From positions 1,646,580 through 1,710,579 of the forward strand of contig NZ_FUZU01000001.1 of the NCBI RefSeq assembly GCF_900167975.1: a stretch of DNA of 64,000 nt, in the 5' to 3' direction. A program made the position numbers and the translations under genes. The stretch comes from Ohtaekwangia koreensis. GTDB taxonomy: Bacteria > Bacteroidota > Bacteroidia > Cytophagales > Cyclobacteriaceae. Below the pieces are notes generated by a model. That model was not told the origin of the DNA. It ran no database searches and worked only from the letters and a program-made list of their open reading frames with translations. This document shows, piece after piece, positions 29,201-38,774 of this stretch. Each line of letters begins with the position of its first letter. Position 1 is the stretch's first letter.

Positions 29201-30473
29201 CTACCAGATTGATCATACTATACCTACTATGATCATTGGTGATAGCCACCGCTTGCGTCAAATCCTTCTTAACCTGATTGGCAATGCCATGAAATTTACG
29301 CACCAGGGTGAAATTTTTATAGGGGTCGATTTGCAGAAAACAGAAGGCGATGATCTGGAACTTTCCTTTCGCGTACGCGATACAGGTATAGGTATACCAT
29401 CGGATAAACTTTCGCGGTTGTTCAAAGCTTTCTCTCAGGTAGACTCATCGACTACACGCAAGTATGGAGGAACAGGTCTTGGCCTCGTGATCAGCCAACG
29501 TTTGGTGGAATTGATGGGCGGTGTTATTCAGGTGGAAAGTGAAGCTGGATCTGGAACTACGTTCAGCTTTACAATCAAAGGTGCGGTAAGTCATGAGCCG
29601 GGTATACAGTACGATTTTGTAAACGTCATTAGCAATGAAGGCAAGAAAGTGTTAATCGTGGATGATAATACAACGAACCTCACCATTCTGAAAAAACAAC
29701 TGATGTTATGGAAGTTAATTCCAACGCTGGCTTCATCCGGGGCGGCAGCACTGGATATACTTTCGCAGGACGCATCGTTCGATTTGATTATAACCGACAT
29801 GCAGATGCCCGATATGGATGGTGTTCAGGTAACGCGCCTTATTAAAGCAAGTTATCCTGCTATTCCTGTTATACTGTTGAGTTCGGTTGGTGATGAAAGT
29901 AAAAAACAGAATGCCGAATTGTTTTCAACAGTATTGAATAAGCCAGTGAAGCAACTTCCCTTAAGCAAGGCCATTCAAGCTGCGCTTCGCCCGGTTGAAA
30001 ATATAGTAAAAGAAGAAGATGCTAAACCGAAGCAATTACTGTCGGAAGAGTTCGCGAATAAATATCCACTTCGCATTCTGGTAGCAGAAGATAATCCAGT
30101 CAATCAAAAATTAACCACACGAATTCTTAATAAGCTGGGCTATCAGCAAATAGAAATAGCACAAAACGGATTGGAAGCGATTGAAAAATTCGATGATCAA
30201 TTCTTCGATATGATTTTGATGGATGTGCAAATGCCGGAGATGGATGGATTGGAAGCAACACGAATGATTCGGTTAAAGCGATATCATCAGCCCGTAATTA
30301 TTTCCATGACGGCCAATGCTATGCAAGGTGATCGCGATGAGTGTATGAAAGCAGGCATGGACGATTATGTTAGTAAACCGGTGAAAATTGAAGCGCTTGT
30401 AGCAGTGCTTGAAAAATGGGCGTTGCATACGCACAATCAAACACCTGAAGATCGCTACTCAAGTAATCTATAA
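26211..30473 (+). CDS. Propeller-sensor hybrid histidine kinase (14 repeats, two receivers)
   Basis: A 1420-residue one-protein sensory system: signal peptide, about 14 Reg_prop repeats (each ending in a form of NLWVGT..GGLNLF...F) forming two beta-propellers to about residue 660, a Y_Y_Y domain (about 690-785), one membrane helix (796-820), a coiled coil, HisKA with His908, HATPase with a normal GGTGLGL lid, and two receivers with Asp1196 and Asp1338. Related HTCS proteins sense glycans in the periplasm but end in an AraC-type HTH; this one ends in a receiver, so its output must pass to another protein such as the Hpt protein at 22827. It starts 31 bases after the previous kinase. Confidence 0.92.
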   Translation: MRVYCILFFILLTIDSYTQGLSFRHIGKRDGLSHSNTVCMLEDSRGFMWFGTSDGLNKFDGYSFRIFRNNPKDENSISNNFINSIIEDSKGALWIATLGGGLSRYNREKEKFTHFKHDPKNPNSISSNEVVSVMIDHEGLLWIGTEEGMDVYNEADNTFTHYIHDKNNPRSISDNSINHIFEDHEQNIWIATLNGLNLFEPKSKTFARFTHDDSDPKSISGNYTKVIFEDDEKQLWIGTWGAGLNKFNPRTKEFKRFGMEDGLANNFVMAIEGDPDGNLWVGTENGGLNVLYKNANSFLTYNHDDIDPASISINSIWSIYRDSKNNMWVGTFSAGINLLMRDGSRFQHFRHTSSPGSLSNNKVLHLFEDSKNNLWVGTDGGGVNLYDNKTGNFKHFYHEKGNPASICGDYVLNVHEDRQGNFWFGTWADGVTLYNPKKNTYKHFKNDPKDPGSISSNNAWAFYQDKYDNIWIGTFNGGLNLFNPKDSSFTHYVHDDENPNSISGNKVYLVYEDSHENLWVGTQGNGLNIFNRTTKKFTRFQHQDGVNSISNNAINQMHEDKKGNLWIGTMSGLNYYDIQSKTFKVYHTRDGLPSDAIYGMLEDSSANLWIATNNGLSKFNPKTGKFKNFGAADGLQCTEFKQSAFLQSRSGAMYFGGENGFIKFFPDSIKYKNFQVPIVLTDFQLFNAPVAIADSANGKSPLIKSISETKEITLSHTNSVISFEFAALYYADSERKLYTYMLEGFDKEWSNERARRSVTYTNLDPGEYIFKVKGRDREGNWATETLSLKLVITPPFWRTWWFIASAVFFVIGGSIFLYHVRVNSIEAQKAALEKEVRERTAEAIERKETLEAQTEDMQTLNEQLQEQTMFLQSINEEIHQQREEAEAARQEAERANQAKSIFLATMSHEIRTPMNGVLGMASLLAETTLTPEQQEYTNTIRGSGEALLTVINDILDFSKIESGNLELENHSFDLRQCIEEVMDVFSGKATQKGLDLLYQIDHTIPTMIIGDSHRLRQILLNLIGNAMKFTHQGEIFIGVDLQKTEGDDLELSFRVRDTGIGIPSDKLSRLFKAFSQVDSSTTRKYGGTGLGLVISQRLVELMGGVIQVESEAGSGTTFSFTIKGAVSHEPGIQYDFVNVISNEGKKVLIVDDNTTNLTILKKQLMLWKLIPTLASSGAAALDILSQDASFDLIITDMQMPDMDGVQVTRLIKASYPAIPVILLSSVGDESKKQNAELFSTVLNKPVKQLPLSKAIQAALRPVENIVKEEDAKPKQLLSEEFANKYPLRILVAEDNPVNQKLTTRILNKLGYQQIEIAQNGLEAIEKFDDQFFDMILMDVQMPEMDGLEATRMIRLKRYHQPVIISMTANAMQGDRDECMKAGMDDYVSKPVKIEALVAVLEKWALHTHNQTPEDRYSSNL

Positions 30474-30634
30474 GTATATATTGCTTTAACTATAGAAGGT
30501 ATATAGTGTGGATTTTTTGCCACTATTTTTTTATCTGCATTGTGCTTTAGTATAGCGATGTCATTGAGTTTCAGTATATAATGATGTTGCGTGTTGTAAC
30601 TTCTGTTTAGAGTATAACCATTTTATGGTTTATT

Positions 30635-30656
30635 AAAATCAGCATTTTCCTGATTT
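30635..30656. repeat. Inverted-repeat element, copy 2 (AAAATCAG-N6-CCTGATTT)
   Basis: Same arms and same 6-base spacing as the copy at 22756-22777, here 70 bases upstream of the ATG at 30727. Additional T residues follow the right arm, so a terminator for the preceding kinase gene is also possible, although it lies 160 bases beyond that stop codon. Confidence 0.6.
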
Positions 30657-30726
30657 TTTAACAGGTATATGTTATCACCTTTGGTAATATATACATCTTA
30701 ATTCATAGCCAACTAAAGATATCCTT

Positions 30727-32520
30727 ATGGTAAAAAGATTTTTACTTTTTATTTATCTGTTGATTCATTTAATTGTTAGTGTAAGTGCCCAGGTTAAAAT
30801 CGGGGACAATCCCACTACGATCAATGCGAATTCATTGCTTGAGTTGGAAAGTACAAATAAAGGTTTACTACCACCGAGGATAATTTTAAACGATGTAAAT
30901 TCTGTATCTCCGCTTACAGGTGCAGTTCCTGCCGGTATGCTTGTTTATAGTAGTGGCGGTACACTTGCCGATGGCTACTATTACTGGGACGGGACTAAAT
31001 GGGTAGCATTCATTGCCGTAGGGGAACCGAGTATAACTTCGAAGACTACCACCACCACCGTGGCAAAGAGTGAAACATTTGTCGTGGCCAGCAATGATAT
31101 TACGCTTACACTTCCGGCTATTACAGCTGCCGATGATGGACTGTCCATCACTATAAAAAATATAGGTACCTATACGGATGAAGTCGATGTTGTGCCGAGC
31201 GGTTCCTCCACCATTGAAGGAAGCAGTATATCCAAGCATTTTCGGTGGATAGGGAAGACCTATATCGCTGTGAATGGTAACTGGATCATAAAAGGGAATG
31301 AAGAGCGTGATGATAATGTATTTGACGTAACGCCATCCGGAAGCTGGACTACCCTTGAGGAAGTTCTGGGATTTCTTGATTTGCACATGGTGGGGCCTTC
31401 CGTAGTGAAGCTGGTAGGTGGAGACTATCCTATATCCAGTACACAAGTAATTGATTTACCCTATCCGCTTACTATACAAGGAAGCTCATACGGCACATCC
31501 TATCTTACGGCAGCTTCTGGGTTGGGGGGCTCTCCGATGTTTAGTTGTGTATCGGAAAGTTATTTTAAAATGCTCGCCTTTGATGCCACCACCTTGGGAG
31601 GATATGGTTCAAGCGCGGGAGATGATGCCATACAATTGGTTACAAGTGGAGAATATAGTGAGGTGAAGGACTGCACCTTCGATGGTTTTAACAGAGCTAT
31701 AGCAGCGTTAAGCAACATTGAACTCTGGGTTTTTGAGGTAGATATAACCAATGCCGTTGGATCCGGTATAGAATTGGCTGCGGGTGCTACCAGTGGGGTT
31801 TCTTTTAAAATTTCTGAAACAGATTTTATCAACTGTGCCAAAGGTATAAATTTCTTATCAGGTTCGGGTGCGATTACATCTGTATTGAACTGTGGTTTCT
31901 ATAATGCTTCAGGAGGTATAGGGATCAATTATGCGCCTGCTACATTTACTTCGCTTGCCAGTATGTTTATCACCAATAACACCTGGAATAATATAGGCAC
32001 ATTTATGAGTGGATTTGATTTTTCGCGATCGGATGGAAGAGACGCCAACGTTTTTATTCGTAACAATTCAGGTGGGCCTGATCAGAATCCGCATTGCAGG
32101 ATCGGTGTGAACAACAGCAGTGCTACCACATCGATTGTAACGGCTGGTACATGGTATAAGGCTAACTGGACTGCCGGTACGCAAACCTCCACCACTACCA
32201 AATGGACCATTGCCACGAATAGAATAACCTATCAGCCTGTTAATAAGAGTGAAGGATGGGCCATTATTTCAGGAAATATTAGTGTTCCCAGTAACAACAG
32301 AACCATATCGATCGCGATCGTTAAGAATGGTGTGACGACAACACGGTTTGGTGAAACAGATTTACGCCTTACGACAGCCAATGATCCGTATCAATTTGCA
32401 ACAACCATTTATTTAACAGATATAGCACCAGGTGACTATTTTGAATTATACTGTACTTCCGCAAACAGCGGTGAAACGACAACATTTCGCGATCTACAGT
32501 GGTTTACAGAAACAAAGTAA
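30727..32520 (+). CDS. Secreted beta-helix-like surface protein
   Basis: A 597-residue secreted protein with a signal peptide (cleavage near SVSAQ). Residues 25-100 contain the segment NANSLLELESTNKGLLPPRI followed by GYYYWDGTKWV, a head domain common in Bacteroidota surface and tail-fibre-like proteins. From about residue 200 to 430 the sequence has repeating short strands with Gly/Ser turns (VKLVGGDYPISST, PLTIQGSSYGTSYL, EVKDCTFDGFNRAI, VLNCGFYNASGG), consistent with a right-handed parallel beta-helix of the pectate-lyase type. The final 130 residues look like a beta-sandwich. No catalytic motif is certain; adhesin or glycan binding is plausible. Confidence 0.75.
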   Translation: MVKRFLLFIYLLIHLIVSVSAQVKIGDNPTTINANSLLELESTNKGLLPPRIILNDVNSVSPLTGAVPAGMLVYSSGGTLADGYYYWDGTKWVAFIAVGEPSITSKTTTTTVAKSETFVVASNDITLTLPAITAADDGLSITIKNIGTYTDEVDVVPSGSSTIEGSSISKHFRWIGKTYIAVNGNWIIKGNEERDDNVFDVTPSGSWTTLEEVLGFLDLHMVGPSVVKLVGGDYPISSTQVIDLPYPLTIQGSSYGTSYLTAASGLGGSPMFSCVSESYFKMLAFDATTLGGYGSSAGDDAIQLVTSGEYSEVKDCTFDGFNRAIAALSNIELWVFEVDITNAVGSGIELAAGATSGVSFKISETDFINCAKGINFLSGSGAITSVLNCGFYNASGGIGINYAPATFTSLASMFITNNTWNNIGTFMSGFDFSRSDGRDANVFIRNNSGGPDQNPHCRIGVNNSSATTSIVTAGTWYKANWTAGTQTSTTTKWTIATNRITYQPVNKSEGWAIISGNISVPSNNRTISIAIVKNGVTTTRFGETDLRLTTANDPYQFATTIYLTDIAPGDYFELYCTSANSGETTTFRDLQWFTETK

Positions 32521-32577
32521 TGTTTTCGTAACGAATTACCCTTAGCGAAAATTGAGCGATATAAACCCTATAGCATC

Positions 32578-33990
32578 ATGAAAAAGTTAGCAGTATATAG
32601 TGTGTTGCTTTTGAATTTTTTCTTTGTGCACGCACAAGATCAATTTACCAACTCCGGTAGTATACATGTGTTCTCAACTTCCTCGATAACATTTTTTGGT
32701 AACTTTGTTAATAACGGAGTCTTTACCGATGATGGAGGCGTCACCTTTAAAGGCTCAGCCAGCCAGGCTATATCCGGAACATCTATTACAACATTTTATA
32801 ACCTTACCGGAAATAATGCAGCCGGCGTAACCATGCAGCAAAATGCTATCGTGGAGAATGCGCTGATTCTTACCAGTGGTCCTTTACATCTAAGCTCGAC
32901 TACGCTTACCATAAGCAATAGTGCATCGACTGCAGTATCCCGAACCTCCGGATATATAGTGAGTGAACAGGTGAATAACTCCAGTAAATTAAGATGGAAT
33001 ATAGGCGCCAATACCAGTGCACATGTTTTTCCTTTCGGTACAGCATCAGGAGTATATATACCACTTACCTTAACAAATACGGCAGGGGACATAGGCAACG
33101 TAACCATTTCCACTTATACTACAGCGGCAAATAATACACCGTATCCTACAACACCCGTTGCTGTTACAGATATGAATCGTAATGGAGCTGATAATAGTGC
33201 CAACGTGGTGGACCGCTTCTGGCAAATTGATAAAGACGGTGTTAGTGGAACCGCCACTGTACGCTTCGAGGTATCGGCTGCTGAGGCGGGTACAATAACA
33301 CAATTGCGGGCGCAGCGGTGGAACTCTGCGACGAATGTATGGGAGGCGCCAATTGCAGGACAAACCAGTACAGCAACAAGTGCAACAGTATCTGGTGTTA
33401 CTTCATTTTCTCCCTGGACCTTATCAGGCAACAACGCTCCGTTGCCCGTGGAGTTGCTAACCTTCACAGCAAAGGTTAACGAGGATGATAATGTTGACCT
33501 TTACTGGGAAACGGCATCGGAAATTAACAACGATTATTTTGCTATACTCCGAAGCGAGGATGGAAATACATTCTCTGAGATTGCAAGAATTGATGGAGCC
33601 GGTAACAGTCAAAGTATAGTGAAATATAGACATGTCGATACAGATCCGTTAGTAGGCCGTTCATACTATAGACTGAAGCAAACTGATTTTGATGGTGTTT
33701 ATAAACTCTCGGATATCCGAACAGTAGAGGTTGATGGAAAGTTGAAGTTGATTGCATCTCCTAATCCCGTTACAGATAATGCCTTTACACTTGACTTTCA
33801 CACGCGGCTTGAAAGCCTAACCTTTATTTCGCTTTATGATCGTACCGGCAAGATAATTTATTCACACATCGTGCAACCTGGAGTAAGCAAACATGAAGTG
33901 AATTTATCTGCGAATCCAACCACAGGAGTATATTTGCTCCGTGCGGTCAATGGGCAGGCTACATTTCAGCAGACGGTAATGATCGAGTGA
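32578..33990 (+). CDS. Secreted protein with type IX secretion C-terminal sorting domain
   Basis: A 470-residue secreted protein: signal peptide (cleavage near VHAQD), a Ser/Thr/Asn/Gly-rich region (about 20-280) of short strands resembling an adhesin repeat, then PLPVELLTFTAKV-EDDNVDLYWETASEINN, the hallmark linker domain that precedes the sorting domain in Cytophagales proteins. The C-terminal 75 residues (ASPNPVTDNAFTLDF, ISLYDRTGKII, GVYLLRAVNGQ) are a type A type IX secretion signal. The product is therefore likely exported and attached to the cell surface. It is 57 bases after the previous gene, and both are probably co-transcribed. Confidence 0.9.
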   Translation: MKKLAVYSVLLLNFFFVHAQDQFTNSGSIHVFSTSSITFFGNFVNNGVFTDDGGVTFKGSASQAISGTSITTFYNLTGNNAAGVTMQQNAIVENALILTSGPLHLSSTTLTISNSASTAVSRTSGYIVSEQVNNSSKLRWNIGANTSAHVFPFGTASGVYIPLTLTNTAGDIGNVTISTYTTAANNTPYPTTPVAVTDMNRNGADNSANVVDRFWQIDKDGVSGTATVRFEVSAAEAGTITQLRAQRWNSATNVWEAPIAGQTSTATSATVSGVTSFSPWTLSGNNAPLPVELLTFTAKVNEDDNVDLYWETASEINNDYFAILRSEDGNTFSEIARIDGAGNSQSIVKYRHVDTDPLVGRSYYRLKQTDFDGVYKLSDIRTVEVDGKLKLIASPNPVTDNAFTLDFHTRLESLTFISLYDRTGKIIYSHIVQPGVSKHEVNLSANPTTGVYLLRAVNGQATFQQTVMIE

Positions 33991-34054
33991 TATATATTTA
34001 AACTGATGCTAAGGCAAGGAATATCGATATATACCCGACAAGCTTTAGCAGGAT

Positions 34055-37000
34055 CTATACTCGTTTCGTTTCTTCCATAATAGAAGCCCATTTTTCAATA
34101 GTCTTCATAAGTTCGTCCAGGTTTACAGGTTTACTGATATAGTCATTCATGCCGGCTTGTATACACTGTTCGCGGTCGCCCTGCATAGCATTAGCCGTCA
34201 TGGCAATAATAATAGGTTGCTTTCCGGAAAGTGAGCGAATTTTCTGTGTAGTTTCCAAACCATCCATTTCCGGCATCTGTACATCCATCAGGATCAGCGT
34301 GTGCTGCGCGTTGATGAAAGCATGTAATGCTTCGCGTCCGTTCGCAGCTACATCGGGTTTATATCCCAGCTTGTTCAATACGCGTGTGGCCAATTTTTGA
34401 TTGACAGGATTATCTTCCGCGATCAGGATATGAAGCGGGTGCAATACTGCAAAGTCTTCACTAAGCTTTTGTTTCACGGGCTCTTCGCGAACAGATGATG
34501 CTGAATGCTTACGAAGATCCATGAGTATATGTTTGCAGAGCATAGCTTGCTTTACTGGCTTTGTTAGTATTGACGAAAATATAGACGAGAATTCTTCATT
34601 ACGATCAACGCCGATCGAGCTCAGTAACATGATCGGTATATCCGGGTAATGTTGATGGATCAGTCTGCCCAGTTGCAAGCCGTCCATCTCTTGCATTTGC
34701 ATATCCGTTACCACCAGGTCGAATCGCGGATTCCGTGATAATATTTCCAATGCATGTTTAGCAGAATGAGCAAGTGAAGGTTCTGCCTTCCACAGCTCCA
34801 GTTGATTTTTAAGAATGAGACGATTGGTAGCGTTATCATCTATGACCAATATTTTTTTCTGGCCAAGCGAGGCTATATCATAATGTATATAGGTCTCTTC
34901 CGGTTTGTCGCTTAACCTTGTTTTAATGGTAAAGAAAAAAGTGGTGCCTTTTCCCACGGTGCTCTCGATCCAGATACGGCCTCCCATTAATTCAACAAGT
35001 TTCTCAGATATAGCAAGACCCAGCCCGGTACCTCCATATTTACGGGTAGTGGAAGCATCTACTTGTGAGAATGCTTTAAAGAGACGATTCAATTTATCTT
35101 CGGGTATACCAATACCACTGTCGCGCACGTCTATTTGCAATTCATATTTGTCGTCTACCTTGTTCAGCAAGTGAACGCTTACAAATATTTCTCCGTGTTG
35201 TGTAAACTTGATAGCATTACCCACAAGGTTTAATAATATTTGTCGCAGGCGCAAGCTATCACCAACAATCTGATTCGGAACATCATTGTCCAATTGATAG
35301 ATCAAGTCCAGGCCAAGGTCTGCAGCTTTACCGGCAAACAGGTCAAGTACATCTTCAACGCAGCTTCGCAGGTTAAAATCTTTTTCTTCCAGCTCCATCT
35401 TTCCGGATTCGATCTTTGAGAAATCAAGTATATCATTGATCACACCTAACAAACTTTCTCCAGAAGTCCGGATGATTTCAATATACTCCCGTTGCTCGGG
35501 CGTAAGCGGAGTTTCTCCCAATAAAGAAGCCATACCAATTACACCGTTCATAGGCGTTCGGATCTCATGGCTCATCGTAGCCAAAAATATACTCTTCGCC
35601 TGGTTCGCACGCTCTGCTTCGAGACGCGCGGCTTCGGCTTCTTCACGTTGCTGCTGGATTTCATCATTGATGGATTGTAGAAAATCCGTTTGTGACTGAA
35701 GCTGCTCGTTCAGTGTCTGCATATTTTCAGCTTGCGCTTCCAACGCTTCTTTTTGTTCGATCGCTTCAGCCGTGTGCCATTTTACTAATCTTTCAAGCTC
35801 TATCTTTTTATTGTCAATAGCGCGGATTCGGATTCTGATAAAAAGAAATATAGCACCAGCAATAAGAAGTACACCCAATAGCTTGAACCACCACGTAAGC
35901 CAGAATGGTGGTGTAATAATGATTGCAATGCTCGTACCTTGTTCATTCCAAAGCCCATCATTGTTTGATCCCTTTACATGAAATATATACCTACCCGGAT
36001 CGAGGTTAGTATAGGTGGCAGTTCGTTTATTGCCAACGTAGTTCCATTCTTTATCGAAGCCATCGAGCTTATAAGCGTATTGATTTTTTTCCGGTAATGT
36101 ATAATTGAGTGCGGCAAATTCCAGGGTGAAAACGGATTGATCGTGCGACAGTGTAATCTCCTTTGCCACATGGATATGCTCGTGAAGAATAGAGTCATTA
36201 TTGTGAATGGAAATCGACTTGTTAAAGATTTGAAAACCTGTAAAGTATATAGGCGGAACAAAGGTATTGTCTTTGAGACTGTCGGGATAAAATGCGTTAA
36301 GGCCATTCGGTCCACCGAAGAACATTTCTCCATCGCTTGCTTTATAGCATGCATGTGATTTGAACTCGCTTCCTTGCAGGCCATCAGCACTGCTATAGTT
36401 TCGTATATATCTGGTCTTGGGGTCGAATTTGGAAATTCCTTTGTTAGAACTGATCCATAGATTTCCATGCTGATCTTCCAGCAGACTTCGTATCATATCA
36501 TTCGGGAGACCATCGCGTTCCGTATAGGATGTGAAACTTTGTGTCTCCGGATGATATAGGCTTAAACCTCCTGCAGTGCCGAACCATAAATTTCCTGAAT
36601 GATCTTTTAGGATTGTCTCTACAACATCATGCGCCAGACTCGTGGAGTCCGATTTGTTATTCGTAAAATGTGTGATCTTTCTGGTTGCCTTGTTAAGCCG
36701 GTTCAATCCAGAGTTTGTGCCAACCCACAAATTGCCATCCTTGTCTTCCCCGATACAATGAATAAAATTATCCGTGAGACCGTCCTGGTTATGCGCCTTT
36801 TGCTGATACCATGTAAACTCTTTTTTATCCGGATGATATATACCAACACCGCCACCCCAACTGCCAATCCATAAGGTTGAATCACGGTCTTTATATACGA
36901 TGGTGTTAGAAGTTGCCGAAAGACTATTGGGATTGCCTTCTTCGGGCATATGATGTGTAAATTTTCCGGTGTGAGTATTGAAGAGATCGAAGCCTCCCCG

Positions 37001-38287
37001 GTGATAGCTGAGGGCTAATATACCGGGCATGGCTTCAACCACTGATAGTATATAATCGCTGGCCGGACTATTGGTATTCTGTGGATCATGACGATAATGT
37101 GAAACGGCCTTTGTTTTCCGGTTTATACGATTAAGTCCGCCACCATCGGTGCCAATCCACAGGTTGCCTTTGATGTCACACGTAACAGATAATACAATGT
37201 TATTGCTGAGACTGTTCTTTTGGTTCGGTAGTTGTTTGTACAGATCAAACTTCTTTCCATATCGTGCAATGAAATTTATACCACCGGACCATGTACCCAC
37301 CCACATGTTTCCGATGTCATCTTTATACAAGCTATAGATCGAATTGTTACTCAGGCTGGTTTCATCGAAAAGATCATAGCGGTACGTTGTAAACGTAAAG
37401 TTTTTTTTATCTAAAATACTGATGCCACCATTTTCGGTGCCGATCCATAACCTCCCCGAGTTGTCTTCGGCAAAGGAGAGTATATCATTATAGCCGATGG
37501 TAGTAGCGTCTGCAGGGTCATGCTTGAAGTTTGTGAAGTAATTAAACCCCGGATTAAACAAAGATATACCACCCCCTTGTGATCCTGCCCATACATCTCC
37601 CTTCGAGTCCGTGTATACACTTTTTATCCAGTTTGCGCCAATACTGTTCATATCCTTTGGATTATGCATATAGCGTTCGAATTTTGCCTGATCGGGATCA
37701 AACCGGTTAAGTCCTTCTTTTGTGGCGATCCAAAGGTTACCTTTTAAGTCTTGCGTGATGCGGTAGATATAGTTGTTGCTCAGGCTGTGCGGATCCTGCT
37801 CATCATGCTGATAGAGTTTGAAATTTCCGTTGCTTTTGTCAAAACGATATAGCCCTTCCGTTGTACCAAGCCAAATGATTTTATTTTTATCCAATAGTAT
37901 ATCCCGCACCGAGAGCGTTGCAGTAGAAGGACTAAAGCGCGTAAATATATCTTTGCTGCGATCAAATTTGTCAAGCCCGCTTCCTGTGGCGACCCACATT
38001 GTATTATTTTCATCTTCGATGATATCAAATACATAATTATTGCTGATCGTAGTAGCAATCGAAGGATCATGCCGATAGGTTGAAAAAGTATAACCATCAT
38101 ATTTGTTAATACCTTCATCGGTAGCAAACCACATAAATCCCTTATGATCTTTCAGGATTGCGTTGACGTGATCTTGTGAGAGACCATGCGATGTATTCAG
38201 GTGTGTAAACGTGAGTTTCTGGTTTTGAGAGAATCCAACTTTGTAAATCAACAAAAGACATATCCATACAAAATAACGATAACTCAT
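34055..38287 (-). CDS. Propeller-sensor hybrid histidine kinase, second paralogue
   Basis: A 1410-residue paralogue of the kinase at 26211, in the opposite orientation. The ATG at 38287 is preferred over an in-frame GTG at 38293 and opens a signal peptide (cleavage near GFSQN). About 14 Reg_prop repeats, a Y_Y_Y domain, one membrane helix ([20 protein letters not shown]), coiled coil, HisKA with His907, a complete HATPase ([12 protein letters not shown]) and two receivers with Asp1195 and Asp1335 follow in the same order. There is no DNA-binding domain. It lies 64 bases from the surface protein gene, convergent to it. Divergent GH36 is encoded upstream, so the ligand may be a galactoside-containing glycan, but this is inference. 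Confidence 0.92.
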   Translation of the reverse strand: MSYRYFVWICLLLIYKVGFSQNQKLTFTHLNTSHGLSQDHVNAILKDHKGFMWFATDEGINKYDGYTFSTYRHDPSIATTISNNYVFDIIEDENNTMWVATGSGLDKFDRSKDIFTRFSPSTATLSVRDILLDKNKIIWLGTTEGLYRFDKSNGNFKLYQHDEQDPHSLSNNYIYRITQDLKGNLWIATKEGLNRFDPDQAKFERYMHNPKDMNSIGANWIKSVYTDSKGDVWAGSQGGGISLFNPGFNYFTNFKHDPADATTIGYNDILSFAEDNSGRLWIGTENGGISILDKKNFTFTTYRYDLFDETSLSNNSIYSLYKDDIGNMWVGTWSGGINFIARYGKKFDLYKQLPNQKNSLSNNIVLSVTCDIKGNLWIGTDGGGLNRINRKTKAVSHYRHDPQNTNSPASDYILSVVEAMPGILALSYHRGGFDLFNTHTGKFTHHMPEEGNPNSLSATSNTIVYKDRDSTLWIGSWGGGVGIYHPDKKEFTWYQQKAHNQDGLTDNFIHCIGEDKDGNLWVGTNSGLNRLNKATRKITHFTNNKSDSTSLAHDVVETILKDHSGNLWFGTAGGLSLYHPETQSFTSYTERDGLPNDMIRSLLEDQHGNLWISSNKGISKFDPKTRYIRNYSSADGLQGSEFKSHACYKASDGEMFFGGPNGLNAFYPDSLKDNTFVPPIYFTGFQIFNKSISIHNNDSILHEHIHVAKEITLSHDQSVFTLEFAALNYTLPEKNQYAYKLDGFDKEWNYVGNKRTATYTNLDPGRYIFHVKGSNNDGLWNEQGTSIAIIITPPFWLTWWFKLLGVLLIAGAIFLFIRIRIRAIDNKKIELERLVKWHTAEAIEQKEALEAQAENMQTLNEQLQSQTDFLQSINDEIQQQREEAEAARLEAERANQAKSIFLATMSHEIRTPMNGVIGMASLLGETPLTPEQREYIEIIRTSGESLLGVINDILDFSKIESGKMELEEKDFNLRSCVEDVLDLFAGKAADLGLDLIYQLDNDVPNQIVGDSLRLRQILLNLVGNAIKFTQHGEIFVSVHLLNKVDDKYELQIDVRDSGIGIPEDKLNRLFKAFSQVDASTTRKYGGTGLGLAISEKLVELMGGRIWIESTVGKGTTFFFTIKTRLSDKPEETYIHYDIASLGQKKILVIDDNATNRLILKNQLELWKAEPSLAHSAKHALEILSRNPRFDLVVTDMQMQEMDGLQLGRLIHQHYPDIPIMLLSSIGVDRNEEFSSIFSSILTKPVKQAMLCKHILMDLRKHSASSVREEPVKQKLSEDFAVLHPLHILIAEDNPVNQKLATRVLNKLGYKPDVAANGREALHAFINAQHTLILMDVQMPEMDGLETTQKIRSLSGKQPIIIAMTANAMQGDREQCIQAGMNDYISKPVNLDELMKTIEKWASIMEETKRV

Positions 38288-38774
38288 AAACACGCTTGTT
38301 TAGCGGAAGAATATTTAAAACACTGAGCAACCCTGAGTTGTCAGGCATGATGAATCTTTTTTCTCATGCCCGTATGAAGTATTTTGGCATCGCTACCCAA
38401 TACCCTATACTGTTCCTAATATACAAACTATTGCTGTTGGAATAAATCTATTAACCATGATAATTGGTTCTTTAACAGCAGACCAATCTCGTTTTTTCGT
38501 TAAGTGGTGATGAACAGGTAAAGTGGGTAATTATGTCCTCTTTTTCATTTGCACAACCTCCTGTTTTCGGCCGTAGAAATTATTAAAAAATCATCTATAA
38601 TAGTGTAGTAAGTTCTATGGACTTGAAAACACAACCTTTAAAAAAGAAATAGTATGGAGTACAACCTATCACCATTCGGGGTATTGTAGTTGTTCGGAAT
38701 AAAAAATGAAAAAATATAGCCATCCATTCAGGATACATGCTACTTTTATAAATGTCACAAAAACTGATTTAACA
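38288..38774. other. Divergent intergenic region
   Basis: 487 bases between the divergent kinase and alpha-galactosidase genes. It presumably holds both promoters. I see no clear TTTG/TAnnTTTG pair, no palindrome and no RNA gene. An in-frame ATG at 38706 could extend the downstream gene, but it would place extra residues before the signal peptide. Confidence 0.5.

Noticed and set aside
34007-34050. Imperfect inverted repeat TGCTAAGGC / GCTTTAGCA between convergent genes
   Set aside because: The 26-base loop and one mismatch in a 9-base arm make it too weak to call a terminator.
38706-38774. 23-residue extension of the alpha-galactosidase
   Set aside because: It would place a non-hydrophobic segment before the signal peptide that starts at 38775.
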